Source: Salinisphaera dokdonensis (lineage in GTDB: Bacteria > Pseudomonadota > Gammaproteobacteria > Nevskiales > Salinisphaeraceae). Taken from it: a stretch of 64,000 nucleotides of DNA. The notes under the pieces were generated by a model. That model had not been told where the DNA came from. It made no database searches and was given only the letters and a program-made list of their open reading frames with translations. Shown here piece by piece: positions 8,427 through 16,986 of the stretch. The stretch is taken from positions 992,001 through 1,056,000 of the forward strand of contig NZ_APND01000001.1 of the NCBI RefSeq assembly GCF_040361215.1. The letters are read 5' to 3'. Position numbers and translations under genes: made by a program. Within the stretch, counting starts at the first letter, position 1. Every line of letters begins with the position of its first letter.

Positions 8427-9242
8427 ATGCCCGAATTGCCCGAAGTCGAAACCACGCGTGCGGGGATCGAGCCGCATGTGCGCGGCCAGACCGTGCGTAC
8501 CGTGATCGTGCGCCAACCCCAGCTGCGCTGGCCGGTCTCGCCTGATCTCGCGCACGTGCTGCCCGGCCAAATCATCCATACCGTACATCGGCGGGCGAAA
8601 TATCTGCTTTTCGAAGCCGACACCGGCCATGCCTGCCTGCATCTGGGCATGTCGGGACGACTGCGGATCGTGCCCGCGGATACGCCAGTCGCCCGACACG
8701 ATCATGTCGATATCGTGCTCGACAACGACTGGACCATGCGCTTCAACGATGCGCGCCGTTTCGGTTCGCTGTTCTGGCTGGACGGCCCGCCGGAACAGTT
8801 TTCCCTGCTCGCCCATCTCGGCCCGGAGCCGCTGGGCGACGAGTTCGACGGCGACTGGCTGTATGCGCGCTCGCGCGGAAAAAAGGCGTCGGTAAAAACT
8901 TTCATCATGGACAGCGCGACGGTCGTGGGCGTGGGCAATATCTACGCCTGTGAAGCCCTGCATGCGGCGCGTATTCATCCGCGCCGGCCGGCCGGGCGTA
9001 TCGGGCGCATCCGTTATCGCGCGCTGGCCAAAGCCATTCGCCAGGTATTGGCCGATGCGATCATCGCCGGGGGCACGACGCTGCGCGACTATATCGGCGT
9101 CGATGGCGATACGGGCTATTTCCAGCTGCGGTTGGCAGCTTACGGCAAGACCGGCGAGCCCTGCCCGCGCGGCTGCGGACCGATCCGGCGCGAGGTGATC
9201 GGCCAGCGCAGCACCTTCTTCTGCCCGGTATGCCAGAAGTGA
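8427..9242 (+). CDS. mutM: Formamidopyrimidine-DNA glycosylase (Fpg)
   Basis: 271 residues, the normal length. The enzyme removes 8-oxoguanine and other oxidised purines from DNA and cuts the abasic site. After Met removal the catalytic proline and glutamate are in PELPEVETT; the conserved lysine is in RRAKYLLF. The helix-two-turn-helix and C-terminal zinc finger are present. The finger is odd: the first cysteine pair is C-x3-C (CPRGCGPI) rather than the usual C-x2-C, while the second pair CPVC is normal. An open frame extends upstream to 8085 but that part is repeat DNA; the start at 8427 gives the family N-terminus. No good ribosome-binding site is visible. Confidence 0.95.
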   Translation: MPELPEVETTRAGIEPHVRGQTVRTVIVRQPQLRWPVSPDLAHVLPGQIIHTVHRRAKYLLFEADTGHACLHLGMSGRLRIVPADTPVARHDHVDIVLDNDWTMRFNDARRFGSLFWLDGPPEQFSLLAHLGPEPLGDEFDGDWLYARSRGKKASVKTFIMDSATVVGVGNIYACEALHAARIHPRRPAGRIGRIRYRALAKAIRQVLADAIIAGGTTLRDYIGVDGDTGYFQLRLAAYGKTGEPCPRGCGPIRREVIGQRSTFFCPVCQK

Positions 9243-9291
9243 TCGCATGCCGGACTTTCCGCCTGCTCAAGAAATAACCTAGGCTCACTTG

Positions 9292-10881
9292 ATGCGCTAT
9301 ATCGCTCTGATCGCTGTATTCGTCGCGACCGTGGGTTTCGGTTATCTGACCCTCGGCCTGCCGCGCTACTTCGGGCTGTTCTTTCTGATCAGCATCACGT
9401 TCCTGGGCATGGGTCTGCACGACCTGCTCCAACGCGAACATGCCCTGCTGCGCAACTACCCGCTGCTGGCGCATTTTCGTTGGCTGATCGAGGCGATCCG
9501 GCCCGAGATCCGCCAGTACCTGCTGGAGTCCGATACCGAGGCCACGCCGTTCTCGCGCGAGCATCGTTCGCAGGTCTATCAGCGCGCCAAGAACGTCAAC
9601 GACGCTGACGCCTTCGGTACCGAGCAGAACGTGTATGCCGAAGGCCACGAGTGGCTCGCTCATTCGATCGCCGCAAAGACCCCGAGCGAAACGCCGCCCC
9701 GGGTACGCATCGGCGGCCCCCAGTGCACCCAACCCTATGAGGCGTCGACGCTGAATATTTCAGCCATGAGCTTCGGCTCGCTGTCGGCCAATGCCATCCG
9801 CGCGCTGAACTTTGGCGCGGCCAAGGGCGGTTTTGCGCATGACACCGGCGAGGGTTCGGTAAGCCGGCATCACAAGGAGTTCGGCGGCGATCTCATCTGG
9901 GAAATCGGCAGCGGCTATTTCGGCTGCCGGGCCGAGGACGGCGGCTTCGACCGCGAGCAGTATGTCCAGGTCGCGAACGACGACCAGATCAAGATGATCG
10001 AGCTCAAGCTCAGCCAGGGGGCAAAACCCGGCCACGGCGGCGTCCTGCCCGGCTCGAAGGTCACCCCGGAGATCGCCGAGGCACGCGGTATCCGCGTGGG
10101 CCAGACCTGCGTCTCGCCGGCCGCGCACAGCGCCTTTTCCACGCCAGTCGAGATGATGGAATTCATCGCCGATCTGCGTGAGGGTGCGAACGGCAAGCCG
10201 GTGGGCTTCAAGCTCTGTGTGGGGCACGGCTGGCAGTTCATGTCCCTTGTGAAGGCCATGCTCAAGACCGGCGTCACGCCCGATTTCATCGTCGTCGATG
10301 GTGCCGAAGGCGGCACGGGCGCCGCCCCGCTGGAGCTGGCCGACCATGTCGGCACACCCCTGCGGGAAGGGCTGGTGTGGGTCCACAACACGCTCGTCGG
10401 CGCGGGCCTGCGCGAACACATTCGCATCGGTGCCTCGGGCAAGATCACCTCCGGCTTCAAGATGGCCGCCAACATGGCGCTGGGCGCGGACTGGTGCAAT
10501 TCGGCCCGCGGTTTCATGTTCGCCGTCGGCTGCGTGCAGTCCGAGTCCTGTCATACCGATCGCTGCCCGACCGGTGTGGCAACCCAGAACAAGTGGCGAC
10601 AGCGCGCCGTCGTGGTGCCAGACAAGGGTGAGCGCGTCTACAACTTCCACAAGCGCACGGTCGCTGCAATGCAGGAAGTGGTCGCGACGGTCGGGCTCGA
10701 CCATCCCGGACAGCTGCGCCCGGAACATCTGTGTCGGCGCACGACCGATTCCGAGATCCAATCCGCCGACCAGGTGTATCGCTTTCTCGAGACGGGCGAA
10801 TTGCTCACCGCCACGGGCGACGGCCGCTACGAACAGGCCTGGCGCAAGGCCCAGGCCAAAAGCTTCCTGCCAGCCACCTAG
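9292..10881 (+). CDS. FMN-binding glutamate synthase family protein
   Basis: 529 residues. Two N-terminal hydrophobic segments (about 2-20 and 23-42) suggest membrane attachment. The rest matches the FMN-binding and synthase domain of GltB: SAMSFGSLS, the loop GAKPGHGGVLPG, and the [3Fe-4S] motif C-x5-C-x4-C in CVQSESCHTDRC. The amidotransferase and C-terminal domains of true glutamate synthase are absent, so this is the stand-alone family found in many bacteria. The true reaction is not known; a redox role using glutamate or another substrate is possible. The ATG at 9292 is preferred to the TTG just before it. Confidence 0.85.
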   Translation: MRYIALIAVFVATVGFGYLTLGLPRYFGLFFLISITFLGMGLHDLLQREHALLRNYPLLAHFRWLIEAIRPEIRQYLLESDTEATPFSREHRSQVYQRAKNVNDADAFGTEQNVYAEGHEWLAHSIAAKTPSETPPRVRIGGPQCTQPYEASTLNISAMSFGSLSANAIRALNFGAAKGGFAHDTGEGSVSRHHKEFGGDLIWEIGSGYFGCRAEDGGFDREQYVQVANDDQIKMIELKLSQGAKPGHGGVLPGSKVTPEIAEARGIRVGQTCVSPAAHSAFSTPVEMMEFIADLREGANGKPVGFKLCVGHGWQFMSLVKAMLKTGVTPDFIVVDGAEGGTGAAPLELADHVGTPLREGLVWVHNTLVGAGLREHIRIGASGKITSGFKMAANMALGADWCNSARGFMFAVGCVQSESCHTDRCPTGVATQNKWRQRAVVVPDKGERVYNFHKRTVAAMQEVVATVGLDHPGQLRPEHLCRRTTDSEIQSADQVYRFLETGELLTATGDGRYEQAWRKAQAKSFLPAT

Positions 10882-10981
10882 GGCGACGAACGATACGGAT
10901 ACCCCGGCGCGCGGCGCATGCGCTAGGCTCGACATCTATGCTTTCGTCCACGGCACCCGACACGGTGTCAGGAGACTTGTA

Positions 10982-11404
10982 ATGGCCTTGCCCACGTTCA
11001 GACGCCCCAGCGCCCCACCCGAGACCACCGAACAGGTACGCGACTACGCAACCCAGTACTCGGAAACGCGCTTCTGGACCAAGATTTCGCGCGTAGCCAA
11101 ACGCGCGGGTTACGAGCTGCTGGAAAAGGCGCTCTGGCTGCACTACGCCGCCCAGCGGCCCGAAACGCCGCGCTGGGCGCGGGTAACCGCGTATGGCGCC
11201 CTCGGCTACTTCATCCTGCCCACGGATGCGATTCCCGACTGGCTGTTCGGCTTCGGCCTGACAGACGATCTCGGCGCGCTGTCGCTGTCGGTGGTCGCGT
11301 TGTCGCAATACATCAACGACGACGTGCGACGGCGCACGGCCCGCAAGCTCGACCAGTGGTTCGAGCGCCCGGCTCACAAGCGCCCGCTGCGGCCTGTCGA
11401 ATAA
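10982..11404 (+). CDS. DUF1232 (YkvA-like) small membrane protein
   Basis: 140 residues from the ATG at 10982, which has an AGGAG ribosome-binding site at 10970-10974. The DUF1232 core is YGALGYFILPTDAIPDWLFG followed by GLTDDLGALSLSVVAL, the two hydrophobic segments and the DxxPD-like and DD motifs of the family. Function is unknown; members are small inner-membrane proteins. It ends 20 bases before the SDR gene and is probably co-transcribed with it. Confidence 0.85.
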   Translation: MALPTFRRPSAPPETTEQVRDYATQYSETRFWTKISRVAKRAGYELLEKALWLHYAAQRPETPRWARVTAYGALGYFILPTDAIPDWLFGFGLTDDLGALSLSVVALSQYINDDVRRRTARKLDQWFERPAHKRPLRPVE

Positions 11405-11424
11405 CCAGCCGGAGTCGATCGATC

Positions 11425-12234
11425 ATGGCCATGACGGATTTCAAGGATCGCGTGGTGCTCGTCACCGGCGCTTCCGCCGGTGTCGGCGAGGCCACGGCAC
11501 GCGCTTTCGCCAAAGCGGGCGCCCGGGTGGTCTTGGCGGCACGCGGCATCGAGCGTCTGCAGCAGGTGGCCGATAGCATCGGCGCTACGGCAATCGCTGC
11601 CGACGTATCCGGCACCGAGGGCTGTCGCCGGCTGATGGATCAGGCGATTGCAGTGCACGGCCGGCTCGATGTGCTCATCAACAACGCCGGCAGCCATCAC
11701 CGCGGGCCGGTCGTCGAGCGCGAGGCCGACCAACTCGCCGAGATGGTCGATACCAACCTGCGCGCGCCGCTGGTGCTCAGCCGGTTGGCACTGGATGCGC
11801 TGCGTGCGGACGGCGGCGGCGCGATCGTCAACGTCGCGTCCATCGCTGGGCAGATGCCGCTGGCCGGCAGCGCGGCCTACTCGGCTACCAAGTTCGGCCT
11901 GCGTGCATTCACCTACGCGCTGGCTGACGAACTGCGCGAGACAAACGTCACCGTCAGCGCGGTTTCGCCCGGGCCGATCGCCACCGGCTTCATCCTCGAC
12001 GATATCGACGCGGTCTCGGACATCACCTTTTCGCAGTCGATGAGCACCCCGGAGCAGATCGCCGAACTGGTGCTGGCCTGTGCCGCGGACGGCCGCGTCG
12101 AGCGTACCCGTCCGGCGATGGGTCGCGTGATGGCGACCGCCGGTTATCTGGTGCCGGGCCTGTCGCGCGCCCTGCGTCCTCTGCTGGCGGCGAAAGGCCG
12201 CCGCGCAAAGGCGCGCTACCGCCACAAGGGGTGA
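11425..12234 (+). CDS. Short-chain dehydrogenase/reductase (SDR)
   Basis: 269 residues. The cofactor motif TGASAGVGEA, the NNAG motif and the catalytic YSATK are in the classical SDR order, and the active serine lies in VNVASIAGQ. The first basic residues after the glycine motif (AARG) favour NADP(H). A GGAG ribosome-binding site lies at 11411-11414; Met3 at 11431 is an alternative start. The C-terminal 30 residues are basic with a short hydrophobic stretch (YLVPGLSRALRPLLAA), which may touch the membrane. The substrate cannot be predicted. Confidence 0.87.
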   Translation: MAMTDFKDRVVLVTGASAGVGEATARAFAKAGARVVLAARGIERLQQVADSIGATAIAADVSGTEGCRRLMDQAIAVHGRLDVLINNAGSHHRGPVVEREADQLAEMVDTNLRAPLVLSRLALDALRADGGGAIVNVASIAGQMPLAGSAAYSATKFGLRAFTYALADELRETNVTVSAVSPGPIATGFILDDIDAVSDITFSQSMSTPEQIAELVLACAADGRVERTRPAMGRVMATAGYLVPGLSRALRPLLAAKGRRAKARYRHKG

Positions 12235-12306
12235 AATCACGGACTTGCGCCACTCGCGGGCGGCGCGCACAGTGAATCGCGTCAACAGCAAGTACAAGGA
12301 ACAACT

Positions 12307-12558
12307 ATGGGCATTCTCGTTTGGATCATCTTCGGGCTGATCGCCGGCGCGGTCGCGAAGCTGATCATGCCGGGCAAGGATCCGGGCGGCATCATCGTCA
12401 CGATCGTCATCGGTATTCTCGGTGCAGTGGTCGGCGGCTTCATTGCCACCGCCTTGGGCTTCGGCGGCGTCTCCGGGTTCAATCTCGGCAGCCTTGTCGT
12501 GGCCATCCTCGGCGCGATCCTGCTGCTGTGGCTGTATCGCGTGGTCAAGTCGCGCTAG
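12307..12558 (+). CDS. GlsB/YeaQ/YmgE family stress-response membrane protein
   Basis: 83 residues with three hydrophobic segments (about 4-22, 29-48 and 58-77) and the family motif AKLIMPGKDPGG between the first two. Family members are small inner-membrane proteins induced under stress; their molecular role is unsettled. A GGAAC ribosome-binding site sits just before the ATG and a strong terminator follows, so it may be its own unit. Confidence 0.9.
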   Translation: MGILVWIIFGLIAGAVAKLIMPGKDPGGIIVTIVIGILGAVVGGFIATALGFGGVSGFNLGSLVVAILGAILLLWLYRVVKSR

Positions 12559-12581
12559 CGACAGGCACCTCCCGAACGAGG

Positions 12582-12614
12582 GGCCGGCGCATTTCGCATG
12601 CGCCGGCCTTTTTT
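12582..12614 (+). terminator. Rho-independent terminator after the GlsB-family gene
   Basis: A perfect 11-bp stem (GGCCGGCGCAT at 12582-12592 with ATGCGCCGGCC at 12598-12608), loop TTCGC, then six T. Confidence 0.9.
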
Positions 12615-12685
12615 ATGCCAACCGATATGAAAATGACGCCGACGATTGTATGTAGCCGAACCGCTTCTCTCGACACGGGCGCACT

Positions 12686-13339
12686 GTGATCACGTTCTAT
12701 AGCGTGTTGGCGTTGCTCGCCGCGGCGGGCGTACTGATGCTCGGCGCGAGTGCCAGACGACTGCGTCAGCGGCGGCGCCTTGCGGCCGCACGCGCAGGCA
12801 CTGGCGGCGGGATGTGCCTGGCGCTGGCCGCGATCGCCGGCGCTATCCTGCTCAACCTGCATACCTATCAACGGCTGAGCTACGAACAGCCGGTGGCCTC
12901 TCTGCATTTCGTCGCCGTCGGCGACCAGCATTTCCAGGCTGCGCTGACCACGCCCGACGCCCGCCTGCGGCTGGCCGACATGCGCGGCGACGAGTGGCAA
13001 CTCGACGCCCGTGTGCTCAAGTGGCAACCACTGGCCAACCTGTTCGGGTTCGATGCCCTGTTTCGGCTCGAACGCCTGAGCGGTCGTTATCGCGATATAG
13101 CGGACGAGAACGGCAGTCCGCGCAGCGCAGTCGCACTCGGCGCCGGTGAGCCGGGTTTGAATACATTCTCGCTGGCCCGACGCATGCCGCGCTGGGCCGG
13201 GCTGGTCGATGCCGAATACGGCAGTGCCACCTATCTGCCGATGGCCGATGGCGCGGCCTACGACATCACGCTCAGCCAGAGCGGACTCGTCGCCCGCCCC
13301 ACCAACGACGCGGCACGCGAAGCTATGCGCCGCTGGTAG
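12686..13339 (+). CDS. Conserved membrane-anchored protein of unknown function
   Basis: 217 residues from a GTG start. Two N-terminal hydrophobic segments (about 3-20 and 42-57) flank a strongly basic loop (RRLRQRRRLAAAR), followed by a soluble domain of about 155 residues with LHTYQRLSYEQPVASLHF. I recognise the layout from proteobacterial proteins loosely annotated as cation or multidrug efflux pump, but two membrane segments cannot form such a pump, so I do not use that name. The last 17 bases overlap the 3' end of the convergent thioesterase gene. Confidence 0.65.
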   Translation: MITFYSVLALLAAAGVLMLGASARRLRQRRRLAAARAGTGGGMCLALAAIAGAILLNLHTYQRLSYEQPVASLHFVAVGDQHFQAALTTPDARLRLADMRGDEWQLDARVLKWQPLANLFGFDALFRLERLSGRYRDIADENGSPRSAVALGAGEPGLNTFSLARRMPRWAGLVDAEYGSATYLPMADGAAYDITLSQSGLVARPTNDAAREAMRRW

Positions 13340-13766
13340 TCCCGCTCGTCGCGGTCTTCATGCGTGCGTAGGCGCCGCTGACATGCGCCACGAGCGTATC
13401 GAAATCCTGCGAGAACAATTCCACACGACAGGTCACGCTACGCCGACCGACGCGCAGCAAATGGGCACGTGCCAGTACGTCGGCCGCCCGCGGGCGCTGC
13501 AGAAAATCGATATGGAAATGGCTGGTGACCGCGTATTCGCCGTCCGGCACATGAGCGATGATCGCCGTGTACATGGCGGCATCCGCCAGAGTCATGAGCA
13601 CCGGGCCCGAGATCGTGTTGCCCAGCCGGGTCATCCCCTCGTCGTAGGGCAGGCAGATATCGGCGTGGCTTTCGCCGACTTCCAGCACCCGGAACTGCGG
13701 GCTGCCCGGGGCACCGACGTTACGCCGGATGACGGCCTCGATCTCGTCTGGGTTGAGCAGACTCAT
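13323..13766 (-). CDS. PaaI-family hotdog thioesterase
   Basis: 147 residues with the hotdog-fold pattern: GNTISGPVLMTLADAAMYTA forms the central helix with the acidic residue, then AVTSHFHIDFLQRPRAADVL. Proteins of this family hydrolyse acyl-CoA thioesters in the cytoplasm; the acyl group here is unknown. An AGGAG ribosome-binding site precedes the ATG. It lies 34 bases after the TauE/SafE gene on the same strand, so the two may be one operon. The 3' ends of this gene and the convergent upstream gene overlap by 17 bases. Confidence 0.82.
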   Translation of the reverse strand: MSLLNPDEIEAVIRRNVGAPGSPQFRVLEVGESHADICLPYDEGMTRLGNTISGPVLMTLADAAMYTAIIAHVPDGEYAVTSHFHIDFLQRPRAADVLARAHLLRVGRRSVTCRVELFSQDFDTLVAHVSGAYARMKTATSGTTSGA

Positions 13767-13800
13767 GGCTCTCCTTTTTCGTTTTCATATCGATAGTCGA

Positions 13801-14538
13801 TTAGCCGGCCAGCAATCCGGCCACGCCGTCCCATGCCAGCTTGACCGACAGCACGAGCATGACGATACGGATCATGTAGCGGAAGCTGTGCTCCGAAAAC
13901 AGACCCACCAGACGCCGGCCAATCAGCGTACCGATCAGCGCGGCGATGGCCATCGGCACCAGCAGATCGAGCCGGGCCAGCACATTGAAGCCGTTCATCG
14001 AGAACGCGGCCATCTTGAGCAGATGGCCGCAGGCCTGGGCCACCGCCATCGTCGCGATGATCTGTTCCTTGCGCCAATCGTCGCGCAGGAAGAACGGTGC
14101 CACCAGAATGCCCGTCGCACCGACCACCGGGCCGACGACGCCGGCGATCGCGCCCGCCACCAGCAGGCCGACACGCCCATGAATCTTCAGGCGCTGCGCC
14201 CAGCTGGGCCAGACCGCCATGGCGATGAACACCGCCATGATCAGTCGAATCCAGTCCGGGTTGGCATCGACCACCAGCGGCGCGATGAGAAACGGCCCCG
14301 GCACCGCCGTGAGCATGAACAGCCCCAGCGCGCCCCAGCGCACATGCGGGCCATAGACGATGCTGCGCGAGGCGTTGGAGGCCAGCTGCACGCCCGCATG
14401 CAGCGGCAAGGCCAGCGCTGGCGGCATGCCGAAGGCGAACATCACCGCAATCAGAATCGCGCCGCCGCCCATGCCGGCCATGCCGGACAACGTCGCCGTG
14501 ACCAGCGCGGCCGCCACGAGGGCAACGATCAACAGCAC
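13801..14538 (-). CDS. Sulfite exporter TauE/SafE family protein
   Basis: 245 residues, almost entirely hydrophobic with about seven or eight membrane segments. The duplicated TauE/SafE signature is visible: GMAGMGGGAILIAVMFAFG near the N-terminus and a second copy around VVGATGILVAPFFL. Family members export sulfite, sulfoacetate or other small organic anions across the inner membrane. It is followed on the same strand by the thioesterase gene. The substrate cannot be inferred from context. Confidence 0.87.
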   Translation of the reverse strand: MLLIVALVAAALVTATLSGMAGMGGGAILIAVMFAFGMPPALALPLHAGVQLASNASRSIVYGPHVRWGALGLFMLTAVPGPFLIAPLVVDANPDWIRLIMAVFIAMAVWPSWAQRLKIHGRVGLLVAGAIAGVVGPVVGATGILVAPFFLRDDWRKEQIIATMAVAQACGHLLKMAAFSMNGFNVLARLDLLVPMAIAALIGTLIGRRLVGLFSEHSFRYMIRIVMLVLSVKLAWDGVAGLLAG

Positions 14539-14642
14539 GACAGCACGATGTTCGGCATGCGCGGCGCAGGTGGCTTGATGAAATGCAGGCCGTCGATATT
14601 GCTCAACGGCCGCGCATCACGCAATACGAATGGCCTGCGCGG

Positions 14643-16799
14643 CTAACGCTGCCAGCGATGAAAGCGCGTCAGCCACGGGAACACCCATTCCGGCGCGTGC
14701 GCCTTCTTCCACTCGCTGGCGGCAAAGCGGTTGGCTTCGGCGAGCGTGGGATAGGGATGGATGGTCGCCAGGATCTTGTTGAGGCCGATACCGTGCTTCA
14801 TCGCGCTCACGAACTCGATGATCAGCTCGCCGGCGGCATCCCCCACGATCGTCGCACCGAGAATGGTGTCCTTGCCGGGGACGGTGAGCACTTTCACCAT
14901 CCCGTGCGTCGCGGATTCGGCGATGGCACGATCCAGCTCGGCGAGATCGTAGCGGGTGACCTCGTACTCGATCGACTCGGCGCGCGCGCTGTCCTCATTG
15001 TGGCCGACGTGAGCGACCTGCGGATCGGTGAACGTGCACCAGGGGAGCTTCGAGTAGTCGACCGAGAACGTCTTGATCGCACCGAACAACGCATTGACCG
15101 TGGCATGCCAGGCCTCGTGCGAGGCCGCATGGGTAAGCTGGTAGCCGCCAATCGCGTCGCCGCATGCATAGACCGTGGGCACGACCGTGCGCAGCTGATC
15201 ATTCACCTCGATACGGCCGTTCTTGGCGATCCCGAGATCTTCCAGGCCCATACCTTCGGTACGCGCCCGGCGCCCGACCGCGATCAACACCTTGTCGCAG
15301 ACGATTTCGGTCTCGCCCTGCGCGTTCTTGCAAGTCAGCGCCAGACCATGCTCGCGCTGGGTCGCCGCAATGACCTGGTGGCCGGTGCGCAGTTCCACAC
15401 CCTCATCGACCAGCAAGTCGGCAAGCTGAGCGCCGATATCGGCATCCTCCACCGACAGTATCCGCTCGGCTTGTTCGACAAGCGTGACCTGGCTGCCCAG
15501 ACGCGCGAACGCCTGGGCCATCTCACAGCCGATCGGACCGGCGCCCAGCACGGCTAGCCGTTCGGGCAGCTGTTCCAGATCCCAGAGATTGTCGGAGGTG
15601 AGATAGTCGACCTCGGCCATGCCGTCGATCGGCGGCACGAACGGCACCGCCCCGGTGGCCAGCACGATCTTGCGTGCAGTCAGGCGCTGGCCGTCGTCGG
15701 TTTCGACTGTCCACGGATCGATCAGGCGCGCACTCGACTTGATGCAGTCCACGCCCAGCGACTCGTAGCGCTCGACGGAATCATGGGGCGCAATGGTGGC
15801 CACGACCGATTTCACCCGCGCCATCACGTCCGCGAACTCGAATTCGGCGCTGGCCGAACGGATGCCGTAGCGCTCGCTGTTGCGGATTTCATGCATCAGC
15901 TTCGCGGTACGGATCAGCGCCTTGGAGGGCACGCAGCCGGTGTTCAGGCAATCGCCACCCATTTCGCCTTTTTCGATCAGGGTGACTTTCGCCTTCACCG
16001 TGGCCGCGATCAGCGACGCGACGAGGCCCGCCGAGCCGGCGCCGATCACGATCAGATTGCGATCGAAGGATTTCGGCTTGTCGTAGCCGCGCAGCGCCTT
16101 TCGGGTGGCAAAGAAATCCAGCGTCTTTCGCGCGATCAGCGGGAACAGCCCGAGCAGCACGAACGACCCGATCAAGCCCGGTGATAGCACGCCCGACAGC
16201 GACTCGACCTGACCCAGTTGAGTGCCCGCGTTCACATAGACCAGCGTGCCCGGCAGCATGCCGAGCTGGCTCACCCAGTAGAAGGTTACGGTGCGGATCG
16301 GCGTAAGGCCCATCGCCAGGTTGATCACGAAGAACGGGAATACGGGCACCAGCCGCAAGGCAAACAGATAGAACGGGCCGTCGCGTTCGACGCCACGATT
16401 GAGCGCCTTCAGCCGCTGGCCGAAACGCTTCTGCACGCTGTCCCGCAACACGAAGCGCGCCATGAGGAATGCCAGCGTCGCGCCAATGGCAGAAGCGAAA
16501 GACACCAGCAGCAGGCCTTGAAGCAATCCGAACAGGGCACCGCCGATCAGCGTCATCACCGCCGCGCCCGGCAAAGAGATGGCCGTGACCGCCACATAGA
16601 TGGCAAAGAAGCCGATCGCGAACAACAAGCTGTTCGCGGCCGCCAGATCACTCAGCGCACTACGCTGGCTTTCGAAACAGCCCAGGCTGAACAGCTTGCC
16701 GCTGCAGTCACCGCCCAGGTACTGCCCCGGGTCGATGATGAAATAGGCCGCGACCAGGCCGATCGCCGCCAGCGCCAGCAGAATACGCATCCAGTTCAT
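14643..16799 (-). CDS. TVP38/DedA-like membrane domain fused to an FAD-dependent disulfide oxidoreductase
   Basis: 718 residues from the ATG at 16799, preceded by GGGGA. Residues 1-235 form a TVP38/TMEM64 (SNARE-associated) membrane domain with several hydrophobic segments and the motif SLPGAAVMTLIGGALFG. Residues 247-718 form a class-I pyridine-nucleotide disulfide oxidoreductase: FAD motif GAGSAG at 253-258, redox cysteines C284 and C289 in CLNTGC, a second nucleotide motif LGAGPIGCE, YACGDAIGG, and the C-terminal dimer-interface histidine in ATIHPYPT. The enzyme half resembles mercuric reductase or dihydrolipoamide dehydrogenase but lacks an HMA domain and the C-terminal vicinal cysteines of MerA. 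The natural disulfide substrate is unknown. Confidence 0.88.
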   Translation of the reverse strand: MNWMRILLALAAIGLVAAYFIIDPGQYLGGDCSGKLFSLGCFESQRSALSDLAAANSLLFAIGFFAIYVAVTAISLPGAAVMTLIGGALFGLLQGLLLVSFASAIGATLAFLMARFVLRDSVQKRFGQRLKALNRGVERDGPFYLFALRLVPVFPFFVINLAMGLTPIRTVTFYWVSQLGMLPGTLVYVNAGTQLGQVESLSGVLSPGLIGSFVLLGLFPLIARKTLDFFATRKALRGYDKPKSFDRNLIVIGAGSAGLVASLIAATVKAKVTLIEKGEMGGDCLNTGCVPSKALIRTAKLMHEIRNSERYGIRSASAEFEFADVMARVKSVVATIAPHDSVERYESLGVDCIKSSARLIDPWTVETDDGQRLTARKIVLATGAVPFVPPIDGMAEVDYLTSDNLWDLEQLPERLAVLGAGPIGCEMAQAFARLGSQVTLVEQAERILSVEDADIGAQLADLLVDEGVELRTGHQVIAATQREHGLALTCKNAQGETEIVCDKVLIAVGRRARTEGMGLEDLGIAKNGRIEVNDQLRTVVPTVYACGDAIGGYQLTHAASHEAWHATVNALFGAIKTFSVDYSKLPWCTFTDPQVAHVGHNEDSARAESIEYEVTRYDLAELDRAIAESATHGMVKVLTVPGKDTILGATIVGDAAGELIIEFVSAMKHGIGLNKILATIHPYPTLAEANRFAASEWKKAHAPEWVFPWLTRFHRWQR

Positions 16800-16986
16800 G
16801 TGTTCGGTCCCCGTTGGATTGCGCGCCAATCAATTGGCCGCGCGTTTACCGTCAGCCTAACGCGTCGGCGCCGCGGCTTCTTAACATTTCTATCTCGAGC
16901 GCGCGCGGGCATGACGCGCTTGGCTTCTGCTAGACTCGGCGCCTTGTTTTTGCGGCGTTCGCACGCTGTACCGGCGCGACTCAACC

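Noticed and set aside
13729..14646. A 305-codon open frame antisense to the TauE/SafE gene
   Set aside because: Very rich in His, Arg and Gln, the mirror of a hydrophobic membrane protein.
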